Part shown: positions 15,254-23,131 of the stretch, in pieces
Layout: the number at the start of each line of letters is the position of its first letter
Numbering within the stretch: position 1 is the first letter of the stretch
From: JBICIG01 sp043101605
Lineage (GTDB): Bacteria; Planctomycetota; Phycisphaerae; Phycisphaerales; UBA1924
NCBI GenBank assembly: GCA_043101605.1
Contig: JBICIG010000068.1
Coordinates: 1-23,826, forward strand
Direction: 5' to 3'
Length of the DNA: 23,826 nucleotides
The notes under the pieces: model-generated
Databases searched by the model: none
What the model saw: only the letters and a program-made list of their open reading frames with translations
Told to the model about the DNA's origin: nothing
Translations under genes and position numbers: made by a program

Positions 15254-15259
15254 TTAGAT

Positions 15260-16189
15260 ATGAAGCGCACCCTCGCCATGCTCGCCGTCGCCGGCCTCGC
15301 CAGCGCCGCCAGCGCCCAGTACAATGTCAATCTGGGCAATCTATTTGTCACTGACGCCGGTCTGAGCGTCGATCTCAACGGCGCCGGCATCCCCGCCGCC
15401 AACTACACCTCGTACAGCGTCAGTGTTGACTGGGTCGCCGGTGCCGGCGGCCCGTGGTCGATCGAGGCGATCTGGGGTCTGACCGATCAGGCGTTCTTCC
15501 CGGGCAACGACCCCGCGACCGTTTTCTACGCCGACCCGGGCTCGGCCCCCAACGCCGCGTTCGACGGCAACCCCGTCACGCTGACCTGGACCGGCTTCCT
15601 CAGCCCGTCCTACAACGGCGGCGACGCCCTGTGGTTCAACGCCCTGCAGACCTTCGGCGGGTCGGACGCGCAGTGGAACAATGTCGACATCACCCTGGGC
15701 TTTGACACCGTCATGCCCCCCATGTCGATCGACCTCGGTGTCAACCCCGACACGATGACCATGCAGCCCATCGCCGCCGGCGAGATCCAGTGGTACTCGT
15801 TCGACCTCACCGACAACAACGGCGCCCTCCCCTGGTCGATGTCGACCTTCGGCTCGACCAACCCGGGCGGCACGTTCGGTCCCAACGACACCGAGATGGC
15901 CCTCTACGACTCCGACGGCAACCTCCTCTTCACCAACGATGACGAGGACTTCGGCAACGGCATCCTGACCTCGCTCATCACCGATGGCGATGTCGGCGCC
16001 CTGGCCGACGGCACCTACTACATCGCCGTGGGCAACTTCAACAGCAGCTTCGCTGACGGTTTCGGCGCGACCTCGACCTCCGACCTCGAGGGCACGACCA
16101 AGCTGACGGTCTCCTTCGCTCCGGCCCCCGGCAGCCTGGCGCTGCTCGGCCTGGGTGGCCTGGCCGCGACCCGTCGCCGCCGCGCCTGA
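15260..16189 (+). CDS. Secreted protein with PEP-CTERM-like sorting tail (first of two)
   Basis: A 309-residue exported protein. Signal peptide MKRTLAMLAVAGLASAASAQ with cleavage after Ala19 or so. Residues about 20-155 form an Asn/Gly-rich beta region. Residues about 155-286 resemble the domain of the downstream paralogue (GEIQWYSFDL, DTEMALYDSDGNLLFTNDDE, GTYYIAVGNFN), a pre-peptidase-C-like beta sandwich. The tail at 288-309 is PAPGSLALLGLGGL plus AATRRRRA: a Pro-x-Pro-type motif, a short hydrophobic helix and an Arg cluster, as in exosortase-dependent PEP-CTERM proteins, though 'PAP' replaces 'PEP'. No exosortase is in the window. The frame is open upstream to 15005, but the ATG next to the ribosome binding site starts a proper signal peptide. 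Expected location: envelope or extracellular surface. Confidence 0.88.
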   Translation: MKRTLAMLAVAGLASAASAQYNVNLGNLFVTDAGLSVDLNGAGIPAANYTSYSVSVDWVAGAGGPWSIEAIWGLTDQAFFPGNDPATVFYADPGSAPNAAFDGNPVTLTWTGFLSPSYNGGDALWFNALQTFGGSDAQWNNVDITLGFDTVMPPMSIDLGVNPDTMTMQPIAAGEIQWYSFDLTDNNGALPWSMSTFGSTNPGGTFGPNDTEMALYDSDGNLLFTNDDEDFGNGILTSLITDGDVGALADGTYYIAVGNFNSSFADGFGATSTSDLEGTTKLTVSFAPAPGSLALLGLGGLAATRRRRA

Positions 16190-16230
16190 ACGAGGCCTGA
16201 TCGAGGCCTGATCGTTTGATCAAACTCCCG

Positions 16231-16260
16231 AAGGGGGCTCGGCCTGCGCCGAGCCCCTTT
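16231..16260 (+). terminator. Rho-independent terminator of the first PEP-CTERM-like gene
   Basis: GGGGCTCGG (16234-16242) pairs perfectly with CCGAGCCCC (16249-16257) over a 6-nt loop, followed by TTTCT. Flanking AAG/TTT extends the stem. Confidence 0.9.
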
Positions 16261-16587
16261 CTCATGCGCAGGCAACGCGGGCTTGCCCGTTTTGACAATG
16301 TCTCGTTGCGGCGATCGAGCCGGGCCACAATTCTGAGCATTCATCGCCCGGCTTTGTTTGCCAAACACGGAACCTGAGGCATCTTGTCGTTTGGCCCGTC
16401 CCGTTCGGGGCGGCGATGTCGTGGGGGTTCCATCCGCCGAGGTTCGTCGGCTGGACCGGCCCCGGTCAATCTGATGTGTTTCCGCACCGCCGAGGGGGCG
16501 GCTGCGGCGTTCGCGGTCCCGTTGCCGACGCTCGGCCCGGGGCAAGTCCCGTGTGGCTCGTCCACATTCTCGAGGGGAGTCTCCATC
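16261..16587 (+). other. Leader and promoter region of the second PEP-CTERM-like gene
   Basis: 327 bases with no supported gene. A perfect -35-like TTGACA is at 16292-16297, but no good -10 hexamer stands at 16-18 nt. A 7-bp inverted repeat, GCCGGGC (16319-16325) and GCCCGGC (16346-16352), has a 20-nt loop and is followed by TTTGTTTG. GAGGGGAG (16572-16579) is the ribosome binding site, about 8 nt before ATG 16588. Confidence 0.45.
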
Positions 16588-17175
16588 ATGAAGCGCACCG
16601 CTTTCGCTCTCACCACCGTCCTTCTCGCCGGCGCTGCTCACGCGCAGCCGTCGGCCACCGACCTGGGCCTGCTCACCGGCGATTTCTCGACGGTCATCAG
16701 CATCGACCCCAACGAGGTCCGCTGGTTCCGCTTCGAGGTCGGCCAGGGCGCCACCCTTGGCAGCGGGCTGTACCTCGACGCCACCACCTCCAGCACCGCC
16801 ACGAGCATCGACACCGAGATCGGCCTCTACGACGCTCTGGGCAACCGCGTCGCCAACGACGATGACAACGGCATCGGCCTTTCCTCGACGCTCTCCTTCG
16901 GCGACGGCTCGGGCATGATGCTCGGCGACTCGTTCAATCTGGGCGGCGACGGCCTCGCCAACGGCGAGAACGGCGACCTGCCCGCCGGCGTCTACTACCT
17001 CGCCGTCGGCGAGTTCAATGTCGATTTCAACGACACCAACTGGGATGTCGTCAGCACCGGCACCGACACCGGCGGCTCGATCGAGGTCAGCATCTTCACC
17101 AACACCCCGGCCCCGGGCAGCCTGGCGCTGCTCGGCCTGGGCGGCCTGGCCGCGACCCGTCGCCGCCGCGCCTGA
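16588..17175 (+). CDS. Secreted protein with PEP-CTERM-like sorting tail (second of two)
   Basis: A 195-residue exported protein, a shorter paralogue of the preceding gene. Signal peptide MKRTAFALTTVLLAGAAHAQ. Residues about 30-170 match the second domain of the first protein: NEVRWFRFEVG with WYSFDL, DTEIGLYDALGNRVANDDDN with DTEMALYDSDG and NDDE, and AGVYYLAVGEFN with GTYYIAVGNFN. The Asp-rich NDDDN could bind calcium, which is an inference. The C-terminal 22 residues (PAPGSLALLGLGGL plus AATRRRRA) are identical to those of the neighbour, and the DNA encoding the tail differs at only 2 of 69 bases. Anchoring to the envelope through an exosortase elsewhere is expected. It is transcribed separately from its neighbour, since a terminator lies between them. 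Confidence 0.88.
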   Translation: MKRTAFALTTVLLAGAAHAQPSATDLGLLTGDFSTVISIDPNEVRWFRFEVGQGATLGSGLYLDATTSSTATSIDTEIGLYDALGNRVANDDDNGIGLSSTLSFGDGSGMMLGDSFNLGGDGLANGENGDLPAGVYYLAVGEFNVDFNDTNWDVVSTGTDTGGSIEVSIFTNTPAPGSLALLGLGGLAATRRRRA

Positions 17176-17268
17176 TCCGTCTCACTCCGGTCATCCGCGC
17201 CCCCCACGCGGGCGCGGATGACACGATCAACGGGAGCGATCTCCCCTTGGAAGATCAATCCTGACCCG

Positions 17269-17302
17269 AAGGCCGGGGCGAAGGCTCTCCCCCGGCCTTT
17301 TT
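17269..17302 (+). terminator. Rho-independent terminator of the second PEP-CTERM-like gene
   Basis: AAGGCCGGGG (17269-17278) pairs perfectly with CCCCGGCCTT (17290-17299) over an 11-nt loop and runs into TTTTT (17298-17302). Confidence 0.9.
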
Positions 17303-17381
17303 CGCGCGCGCTCGCCGTCGCTCTCGAGGTCCTCCTCACGCCACCTGCCCCGCCCGCGCCCCCGGCCCCACGCTCCCCGAG

Positions 17382-17390
17382 TGCTAGCAT
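17382..17390 (+). promoter_or_regulatory. Putative extended -10 promoter of the ABC-2 permease
   Basis: TGC followed by TAGCAT (17385-17390), an extended -10 type element, ends 6 nt before ATG 17397. No Shine-Dalgarno sequence fits in between. A leaderless mRNA is inferred. Confidence 0.45.
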
Positions 17391-17396
17391 CCGCCC

Positions 17397-19220
17397 ATGA
17401 CCGCCCTGCGCGCGCTCCTCCGGCTCGGGCCGACCAATCCCATCGCGGTCCGCCTCATCCAGAGCGGCTCCCGCCGCACGCGCCATCTCTATCTCCGCTC
17501 GGCGTACCTCGGGCTGCTGATCGTCGTGCTGCTCTGGGCGCTGCTGATCAACACCGAGGCGGGCGATCTCGACTACCGCCGCCTCGCCGCCGCCGGTGCC
17601 GCGAGTTTCACCTGGATCGCGTACCTGCAGATCGCGCTGATCTGCATCCTCGCGCCGGTGTTCATGGCCGGCGCGATCGCCCAGGAAGCCAACCCCCGCA
17701 CCTGGGACATCCTGCTGACCACGCCGCTCGGCTCCGGGCAGATCGTGCTCGGGCACCTGCTCGGGCGGCTCTACTTCGTCCTGGCGCTGCTCGTCGCCGG
17801 GCTCCCGCTCTTTGCGCTCACGCAGTACTTCGGCGGCGTGCCGGGCGGTTCGATCCTCGCGAGCACCGGGGTCGCCGCGTGCGCCGCCGTGCTCGTCGGC
17901 GCGATCGCGGTGGCGCTCTCGGTCAGCCGCGTCGCCGGGCGTCGCGCGGTCTTCGCGTTCTATGTCGGCGTGGTGAGCTACCTCGCGATCACCTTCGCCG
18001 CCGACCGCATCATCCAGGCACAGTCCGCGCCGGGCGTCACCTGGCTGACCGCGTGCAACCCGTTCCTGGCGCTGCACGCGCTGCTGAGCCCGTCTTCCTA
18101 CCCGCGTGGCGTGCCGGGCGATGCGTGGTGGATCCGCCACCCCGTCGCCGCGTGGTGCTTCGGCAGTCTCGCGATCAGCCTCGCGCTGATGACCGTCTCG
18201 GCGATCTCGGCCCGCGCGGGCGGGTTCGGGCAGGCGATGTCGCGCACCAGCGGCCGCGCGTGGTACCGACGGCTGTTCGGGCTCGGTGCCGCCGGCGCCC
18301 AGCACCGACCGCCGCGCTCGGTCTGGACCAACCCCATCGCGTGGCGCGAAGCCGCCGCCCGCAACGCCACGCTCGGGCGGATGCTGCTGCGCTGGTCGTT
18401 CATCGCCGCCGGCGGGATCTTCGGGATCGCGCTGCTGTTTCTCCTCCACGGCGGGTCGATGTCCCCTGCCTCCTTCCGCGTCGCGCTCATGGCGACCATC
18501 TGGGGCGAGGTCCTCGTCGTCACGCTCGTCGCGGTCAACATGTCCGCCACCGCCGTGGCGCGCGAGCGCGAGGACGGCACGCTCGACCTGCTGCTCACCA
18601 CGCCCATCACCCCCGCCGACTATCTCTCGGGCAAGCTCCGCGGGCTCGTCGCGTACCTCCTGCCCATGCTCGCCGTGCCACTGGGCACGATGGCGCTCGC
18701 TTCGGCGTATGTCGCCTCGGGCGGGCTCGGGCGCGCCGAACTCGTCCGCGTTACCGAGACCGTCGGCACCGAACAGGTCGACCTCCCCCTCCTCCTGCCC
18801 GAGACTGCGATCACCCTCCCGCTCGTCACGCTCGCGTTCGTGGCGCTCGCGGCGATGATCGGGCTGAGCTGGTCGCTCAAGAGCAAGGGATCGATCGGCT
18901 CGGTCGTCAGCACCATCGGCATCGTCGGGATCATCGCCCTGACCGTCGGGCTCTGCGGGTGGAAAGCCGGCGCCGACATCGGCGTCGCCGGACCCGTCGC
19001 CGCCGGCATGAGCCCGGCCACGCTCGTCTTCGCCGGGATCTACCCGGCCGAGGCGATCGCCAGCACCGTGCGTGACACCGGGCTCGGCACGGCGCGGCTC
19101 GCGCTCGTCGCCGGTGCCGTCGTCGCGTGCGTCATCCAGATCGGGGGCGTCTGGCTCCTTCTCTCGGCGATGGTCCGCGGGTTCGACACCACCGTCCGCC
19201 AGCTCGCCGGCACGCGCTGA
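17397..19220 (+). CDS. ABC-2 type transporter permease with two fused halves
   Basis: A 607-residue polytopic membrane protein of the ABC-2 permease type. The signature 'REREDGTLDLLLTTPITPADYLSGK' region (389-413) is typical of that family. The protein is an internal duplication. The first half has NPI at 14-16 and WDILLTTPLGSGQIVLGHLLGRL at 103-125. The second has NPIAWREA at 312-319 and LDLLLTTPITPADYLSGKLRGL at 396-417, with similar spacing. About a dozen hydrophobic segments are visible. Such permeases work with a cytoplasmic ATPase, but none lies next to this gene, so the partner and the cargo are unknown. ATG 17397 follows an extended -10 box by 6 nt. The gene is convergent with the amidohydrolase, with only 34 bases between stops and no clear terminator. 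Confidence 0.85.
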   Translation: MTALRALLRLGPTNPIAVRLIQSGSRRTRHLYLRSAYLGLLIVVLLWALLINTEAGDLDYRRLAAAGAASFTWIAYLQIALICILAPVFMAGAIAQEANPRTWDILLTTPLGSGQIVLGHLLGRLYFVLALLVAGLPLFALTQYFGGVPGGSILASTGVAACAAVLVGAIAVALSVSRVAGRRAVFAFYVGVVSYLAITFAADRIIQAQSAPGVTWLTACNPFLALHALLSPSSYPRGVPGDAWWIRHPVAAWCFGSLAISLALMTVSAISARAGGFGQAMSRTSGRAWYRRLFGLGAAGAQHRPPRSVWTNPIAWREAAARNATLGRMLLRWSFIAAGGIFGIALLFLLHGGSMSPASFRVALMATIWGEVLVVTLVAVNMSATAVAREREDGTLDLLLTTPITPADYLSGKLRGLVAYLLPMLAVPLGTMALASAYVASGGLGRAELVRVTETVGTEQVDLPLLLPETAITLPLVTLAFVALAAMIGLSWSLKSKGSIGSVVSTIGIVGIIALTVGLCGWKAGADIGVAGPVAAGMSPATLVFAGIYPAEAIASTVRDTGLGTARLALVAGAVVACVIQIGGVWLLLSAMVRGFDTTVRQLAGTR

Positions 19221-19254
19221 GCCGCACTCTCACAACCGCAGACCAACCCTCGGA

Positions 19255-21390
19255 TCAGTCGAGCTCGACCAGTTCGCAGGTGAGCGTGCCGAACGGCATC
19301 TTCATCTCAAGCGACACAATCAGCCCGCCCGGCGTGATGCGTGTGGTGATGTCGAACTCGCCCATCCCCTCGACCTCGACCTGCTGCCGGAAGACCAGCG
19401 CCTCGACCTCCTCGCCCGTCGGCAGCGTCACGCGCGCATTCTCCAGCCGCGTGATCCGGTTTGCCGACGACGACACGCGCCAGGTCGGCAGCCCGAACGA
19501 CACCGACTCGCGCGTCACCTGCTCGCCCACCTCGAGTTCCAGGGGCAGCAGCACCATGGCGTCGGATGACATCACGGGCCCGGAGATCACGCCGTCGTCG
19601 GGAATCGGGACCCGCTGCGTCTCCTCGCCCAGCTTCGCGACCAGCACACGCCCCCCCTCGGCTTGCTCGATCTCGTAGGTCGCGGTCTCGGAGCCCTCGC
19701 GCAGTTCCCGGCGGGTCGCGCGCACAAAGTTGAGCGATGCGTCGGTCTCGATCGTCACCAGCGCCGGGGGCTGCCCGCCTCCCCGCGGCGAGGTCCGCGC
19801 CGCCAGGTAGAACCCGTCCTCGCTCCGCGTGATCCGGAACTCCTCCCCGCCCGCGTCCCACTCGCCGAACTTCATCGCGTACGAGCCCCGCGCCACGGCA
19901 AGCCCGGGCATCGCGAGCCCCTCGAACCCATCGTCCTCGACCGCGACGGTCAGCGGCTGACCCGCGGCGGCTTCGGCGTCGGCGAGCAGCGCGTCGAGAT
20001 CCTCCCGCGAGCGGTGCACGCCCCGCGTCACGACCGCGTCGATCGCCAGCGTGTTGGCGATGTCCTCGAGCGGATCGGCATCCAGCAGCAGCAGCGACGC
20101 CTCGGCGCCCGGCGTGAGCCTCCCGACGCCTTCCAGCCCGAACAGATCGGCCGGCACCGTCGTCGCCGCCCGCAAGGCCTCGGCTTCGCTCAGCCCGCAC
20201 GCGACGAGCAACTGCAGTTCGTGGTGCAGCGACCAACCCGCGTGCACATTCGGGTTCGCCAGGTCCGTCCCGGCGAGGATCGGCACGCCCCGATCGTGCA
20301 GCAGCCCGACCAGCCGGTGCATCGCCGGGATCTGGGCGCGCATCGTGCGGCCCCACTCGTCATAGCCCGCGGCACTCCAGAACGCCTTGAGCTCGCCCTT
20401 GACATACTTGTCCATCGGATGGGGCTCGGTGCGCTCGGCGATCGCCGCCACCCCCTCGAACACCACCAGCGTGGGTACCTGCGCGGTGCGTGCGCGCACG
20501 ATCGGCTCCATCGCCTCGAGCAGCCGCTCGTCGGAAATCTCCTCCGAGCGCGCGATCGCGACGGCGCGGAGCCGGAAGTCCATGCCGATGTCGGAGTCGG
20601 GCTCGAGCAGTTGCGCGAGCATGACATCGAAGCCGGTCAGGTGCTCGATCGTGCCGTGCCCGGCGCCGGCGGCGTCGGCCAGCGGGACCGCGACGGGCAC
20701 ATGCCCGACCGCCAGCAGCCCGCGCTCCCGGGCCCGCTCGACCGCCGCGTGATACGCCTCGGGTGAGAGCCCGGAGTAGAGCTTGATCTGATCGACGCCG
20801 GCGTCGGCGAGCTTGTCGACCGCGGCGCGCGCTTGTTCGGCGTTCTCGACCGGCTCGGAGAAGGGCCAGATCGGCGGGTTGCCGTCGATGATCGCGCCCG
20901 TCGCGATCATGCGCGGGCCGAGCAGTTCGCCGGCGTTCAGCCGGTCGCGGATGTCGAGGATGGTGCGCGTGTCGTTGCCCAGGTCGCGGACGACCGCGAC
21001 GCCGTGCGCGAGCATGAGCGGGCCGTAGGTGTCCGGATCGACATAGTGGACATGCGAGTCGATGAGCCCGGGCAGCGCGAATCGCCCGCCGGCGTCGACG
21101 ACGAGGAAGCGGTCGGGGATCGGCGTCGAGGCGGGGTCGAGCCGGAGGATGCGCCCGTTCTCAATGAGGATGTTCATCGGAGGCCGGGCTTCGCCGGCGT
21201 CGACATCGACGACCCGAGCGTTGGCGATCGCCAGCGGCTCGGCGGTCGGCGGGGCGGGGGTCTGTGGGGTCTGGGCGGCGGCGAGTTGGGCGACGCCGGC
21301 AAGCAGGAACCCCGAAACAACGGCGACGAGGCGGGCAACTCGGCTTCCGGCGGGGGGGCTGGCGGGTCGGCAGGTTGGGCAGTTGGGCAT
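19255..21390 (-). CDS. Secreted amidohydrolase-family metal-dependent hydrolase
   Basis: A 711-residue member of the amidohydrolase superfamily (imidazolonepropionase/prolidase-like group). A hydrophobic signal-like segment (LVAVVSGFLLAGVAQLAAAQ, 21-40) suggests export. Metal ligands are all visible: PGLIDSHVH (His113, His115), the Lys likely carboxylated in DQIKLYS (Lys203), AVGHVPV (His230), GTIEHLTG (His250) and ILAGTDL (Asp376). After the TIM-barrel (to about 455) comes a 250-residue strand-rich C-terminal region (VSFGLPTWRVSSSANRITRL and on), longer than in the basic family and of unknown role. The extreme N-terminus holds CPTC, which is odd before a signal peptide. A GGAGGA ribosome binding site lies 7 nt before ATG 21390. 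Substrate unknown; related exported enzymes cleave dipeptides or lactam rings. Confidence 0.87.
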   Translation of the reverse strand: MPNCPTCRPASPPAGSRVARLVAVVSGFLLAGVAQLAAAQTPQTPAPPTAEPLAIANARVVDVDAGEARPPMNILIENGRILRLDPASTPIPDRFLVVDAGGRFALPGLIDSHVHYVDPDTYGPLMLAHGVAVVRDLGNDTRTILDIRDRLNAGELLGPRMIATGAIIDGNPPIWPFSEPVENAEQARAAVDKLADAGVDQIKLYSGLSPEAYHAAVERARERGLLAVGHVPVAVPLADAAGAGHGTIEHLTGFDVMLAQLLEPDSDIGMDFRLRAVAIARSEEISDERLLEAMEPIVRARTAQVPTLVVFEGVAAIAERTEPHPMDKYVKGELKAFWSAAGYDEWGRTMRAQIPAMHRLVGLLHDRGVPILAGTDLANPNVHAGWSLHHELQLLVACGLSEAEALRAATTVPADLFGLEGVGRLTPGAEASLLLLDADPLEDIANTLAIDAVVTRGVHRSREDLDALLADAEAAAGQPLTVAVEDDGFEGLAMPGLAVARGSYAMKFGEWDAGGEEFRITRSEDGFYLAARTSPRGGGQPPALVTIETDASLNFVRATRRELREGSETATYEIEQAEGGRVLVAKLGEETQRVPIPDDGVISGPVMSSDAMVLLPLELEVGEQVTRESVSFGLPTWRVSSSANRITRLENARVTLPTGEEVEALVFRQQVEVEGMGEFDITTRITPGGLIVSLEMKMPFGTLTCELVELD

Positions 21391-21472
21391 GGACGGTCCT
21401 CCGGTCGGTCTGGTTGGGGATCGCCAGGCGCGGATTTCGAGCGTCGGCCGGGGTGTGGTTGCTTCGAGGGGG

Positions 21473-21490
21473 ATGTTCCACGTGGAACAT
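21473..21490. promoter_or_regulatory. parS-like ParB-binding centromere site
   Basis: ATGTTCCACGTGGAACAT is a perfect 18-bp palindrome. Its inner 16 bases, TGTTCCACGTGGAACA, match the widely conserved bacterial chromosomal parS pattern (TGTTnCACGTGnAACA), bound by ParB for chromosome segregation. It is intergenic, between the rpoN stop and the amidohydrolase start. parS sites usually cluster near the replication origin, so the window may be origin-proximal. parA and parB are not present here. Confidence 0.88.
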
Positions 21491-21527
21491 GTACGCGGAT
21501 CGTGCGCGCCGGAGGCCGCTGTGGGGG

Positions 21528-23078
21528 TCAGTGCTGCTTGCGGAGCCGGGCCGAGGGGACGCCGAGTTGCGATCGGTACTTGGCGACGGTTCGGCGGGCG
21601 ATCTCGATGCCTCGTTCCTTGAGCTCGTTGACGAGCGCCTCGTCGGAGAGGGGCTTGGACTTGTCTTCGGCGTCGATGACATCCTTGAGGGCGGCGCGCA
21701 CGGCGTCGTAGGAAAGGTCCTCGCCCGACTCGGTCTGGAGCCCGCCGGTGAAGAAGCGGCGGAGCGGGACGATGCCTCGCGGGGTCATCAGGTGCTTGTC
21801 GGAAACCGCCCGGCTGACGGTCGCGACATGGATGCCCAGTTGCTCGGCGACCTGGGTCATGGGCAGGGGCTTGAGGGCCTCGGGCCCGCGGTCGAAGAAC
21901 TCACGCTGCTCGTCGAGGACGACATCGATGACACGGAGGATGGTCTTGCGGCGTTGGTCGAGGGCTTCGATGAGCCAGGAGGCGTTGGCGAGGTTGGTGC
22001 GGATGAAGTCGCGGTCGCGCTTCTCGAGCGAGCGGTCGCGGGCCATCTTGGCGTATTCGCGGTTGACGAGCAGGTTGGGGAGGCGCGACTCGTTGAGGTA
22101 CGCGAAGTAGCGGTCGGCGTCGGGGTCGTACTCGACGATGGCGTCGGGGATGATCGGCTCGGGGGCGTCGTGGATGAGGCGGCGGGCCGGCGCGAGGCTC
22201 AGGCGGCGGAGGATCTGGAGGGCGGACTTGATGTCGTCGAGGGACCGGCCCGTGCGCTCGGCGATGCGCGGCAGGCGGTTGTTCATAAGGTCGTCGAGGT
22301 GGTCCTCGACGATGGCGCGGGCGGTGTCGACCAGCGCGGTGCGGTCGTCGGCGGGGCTCCAGGCGTCGGCGTCTTCTTCCAGGGCGTCGAGCTGAAGGAG
22401 GAGGCACTCGCGTGCGTCGCGTGCGGCGATGCCGGGCGGCTCGAGAAAGAGCTGGACGGCGGTGAGCGCCTGTTCGAGGTCGGCGGGGTCGACCGGCTGG
22501 AGGGTGTGCGGGGCGTCGCGGGCGATGTCTTCGAGGGGCGTGCGCAGGTAGCCGTCGGAATCGAGCTTCTCGATGAGCAGGCGGCCGAGGGGTCGGAGGG
22601 ACTCGTCGATCTCGACGAGGGACCACTGGTCGAAGAGCTGATCGTGGAGGGAGGCCGACCGGGCGGGGGCGTTGGCCATGGCTTCGCCCTTGGGGTCGTT
22701 GTCGGGGTCGTAGCGCGAGGCGGGGGAGTAGGAGGGGTCGTAGGTGGGCTCGGTGGTGGCGCGGCTGGAGGAGTACTCGTTCTCGGTGGCGTCGGGGTGG
22801 TCGGCTTCGTAGTCGTCGAGGCGGGCGAAATCATCGGAGGATTCGCCGGCGTCGAGCTCGCGATCGGAATCGATGTCGTTGTCGGCGGGGCGATCGGCGT
22901 CGGTGGACTCGGTGCTGCCGGCGGCGAGTTCGAGGGCGATGTTGGATTCGAGTTCCTGCTCGATGCGCTCCTGGAGTTCGGCCAGGGGCATCTGGAGGAT
23001 CTCCATGGACTGGATCATCCTCGGCGCCAGCTTCATGTGCTGGCCGAGCTTCATGGATTGGGAGGTGTCGAAGCGCAT
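21528..23078 (-). CDS. rpoN: RNA polymerase sigma-54 factor
   Basis: A 516-residue sigma-54. Region I is the Gln/Leu-rich activator-responsive segment (MKLGQHMKLAPRMIQSMEIL, LQMPLAELQERIEQELESN). Region II is an acidic linker (about 55-140). The core-binding domain follows (LIEKLDSDGYL, LFLEPPGIAARDARECLLLQ), then the DNA-binding part with the helix-turn-helix MTQVAEQLGIHVATVSRAVS, MTPRGIVPLRRFFTGGL, and the RpoN box ARRTVAKYRS (494-503), which contacts the -24 element. All parts are intact, so it should direct activator-dependent promoters. No enhancer-binding activator and no convincing -24/-12 promoter was seen in this window. A TACGCT box ends 12 nt before ATG; no Shine-Dalgarno sequence is clear. 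The gene starts 53 bases past the recR stop and may be cotranscribed with it. Confidence 0.95.
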   Translation of the reverse strand: MRFDTSQSMKLGQHMKLAPRMIQSMEILQMPLAELQERIEQELESNIALELAAGSTESTDADRPADNDIDSDRELDAGESSDDFARLDDYEADHPDATENEYSSSRATTEPTYDPSYSPASRYDPDNDPKGEAMANAPARSASLHDQLFDQWSLVEIDESLRPLGRLLIEKLDSDGYLRTPLEDIARDAPHTLQPVDPADLEQALTAVQLFLEPPGIAARDARECLLLQLDALEEDADAWSPADDRTALVDTARAIVEDHLDDLMNNRLPRIAERTGRSLDDIKSALQILRRLSLAPARRLIHDAPEPIIPDAIVEYDPDADRYFAYLNESRLPNLLVNREYAKMARDRSLEKRDRDFIRTNLANASWLIEALDQRRKTILRVIDVVLDEQREFFDRGPEALKPLPMTQVAEQLGIHVATVSRAVSDKHLMTPRGIVPLRRFFTGGLQTESGEDLSYDAVRAALKDVIDAEDKSKPLSDEALVNELKERGIEIARRTVAKYRSQLGVPSARLRKQH

Positions 23079-23131
23079 GATGCAGCAAACAGCGTACCCG
23101 CGTCTTGGATCGGGCGGCTGGCGGCGCGGGA

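Noticed and set aside
16292..16331. TTGACA and CACAAT as the promoter of the second PEP-CTERM-like gene
   Set aside because: The spacer is 28 nt; the TTGACA has no partner at a normal distance.
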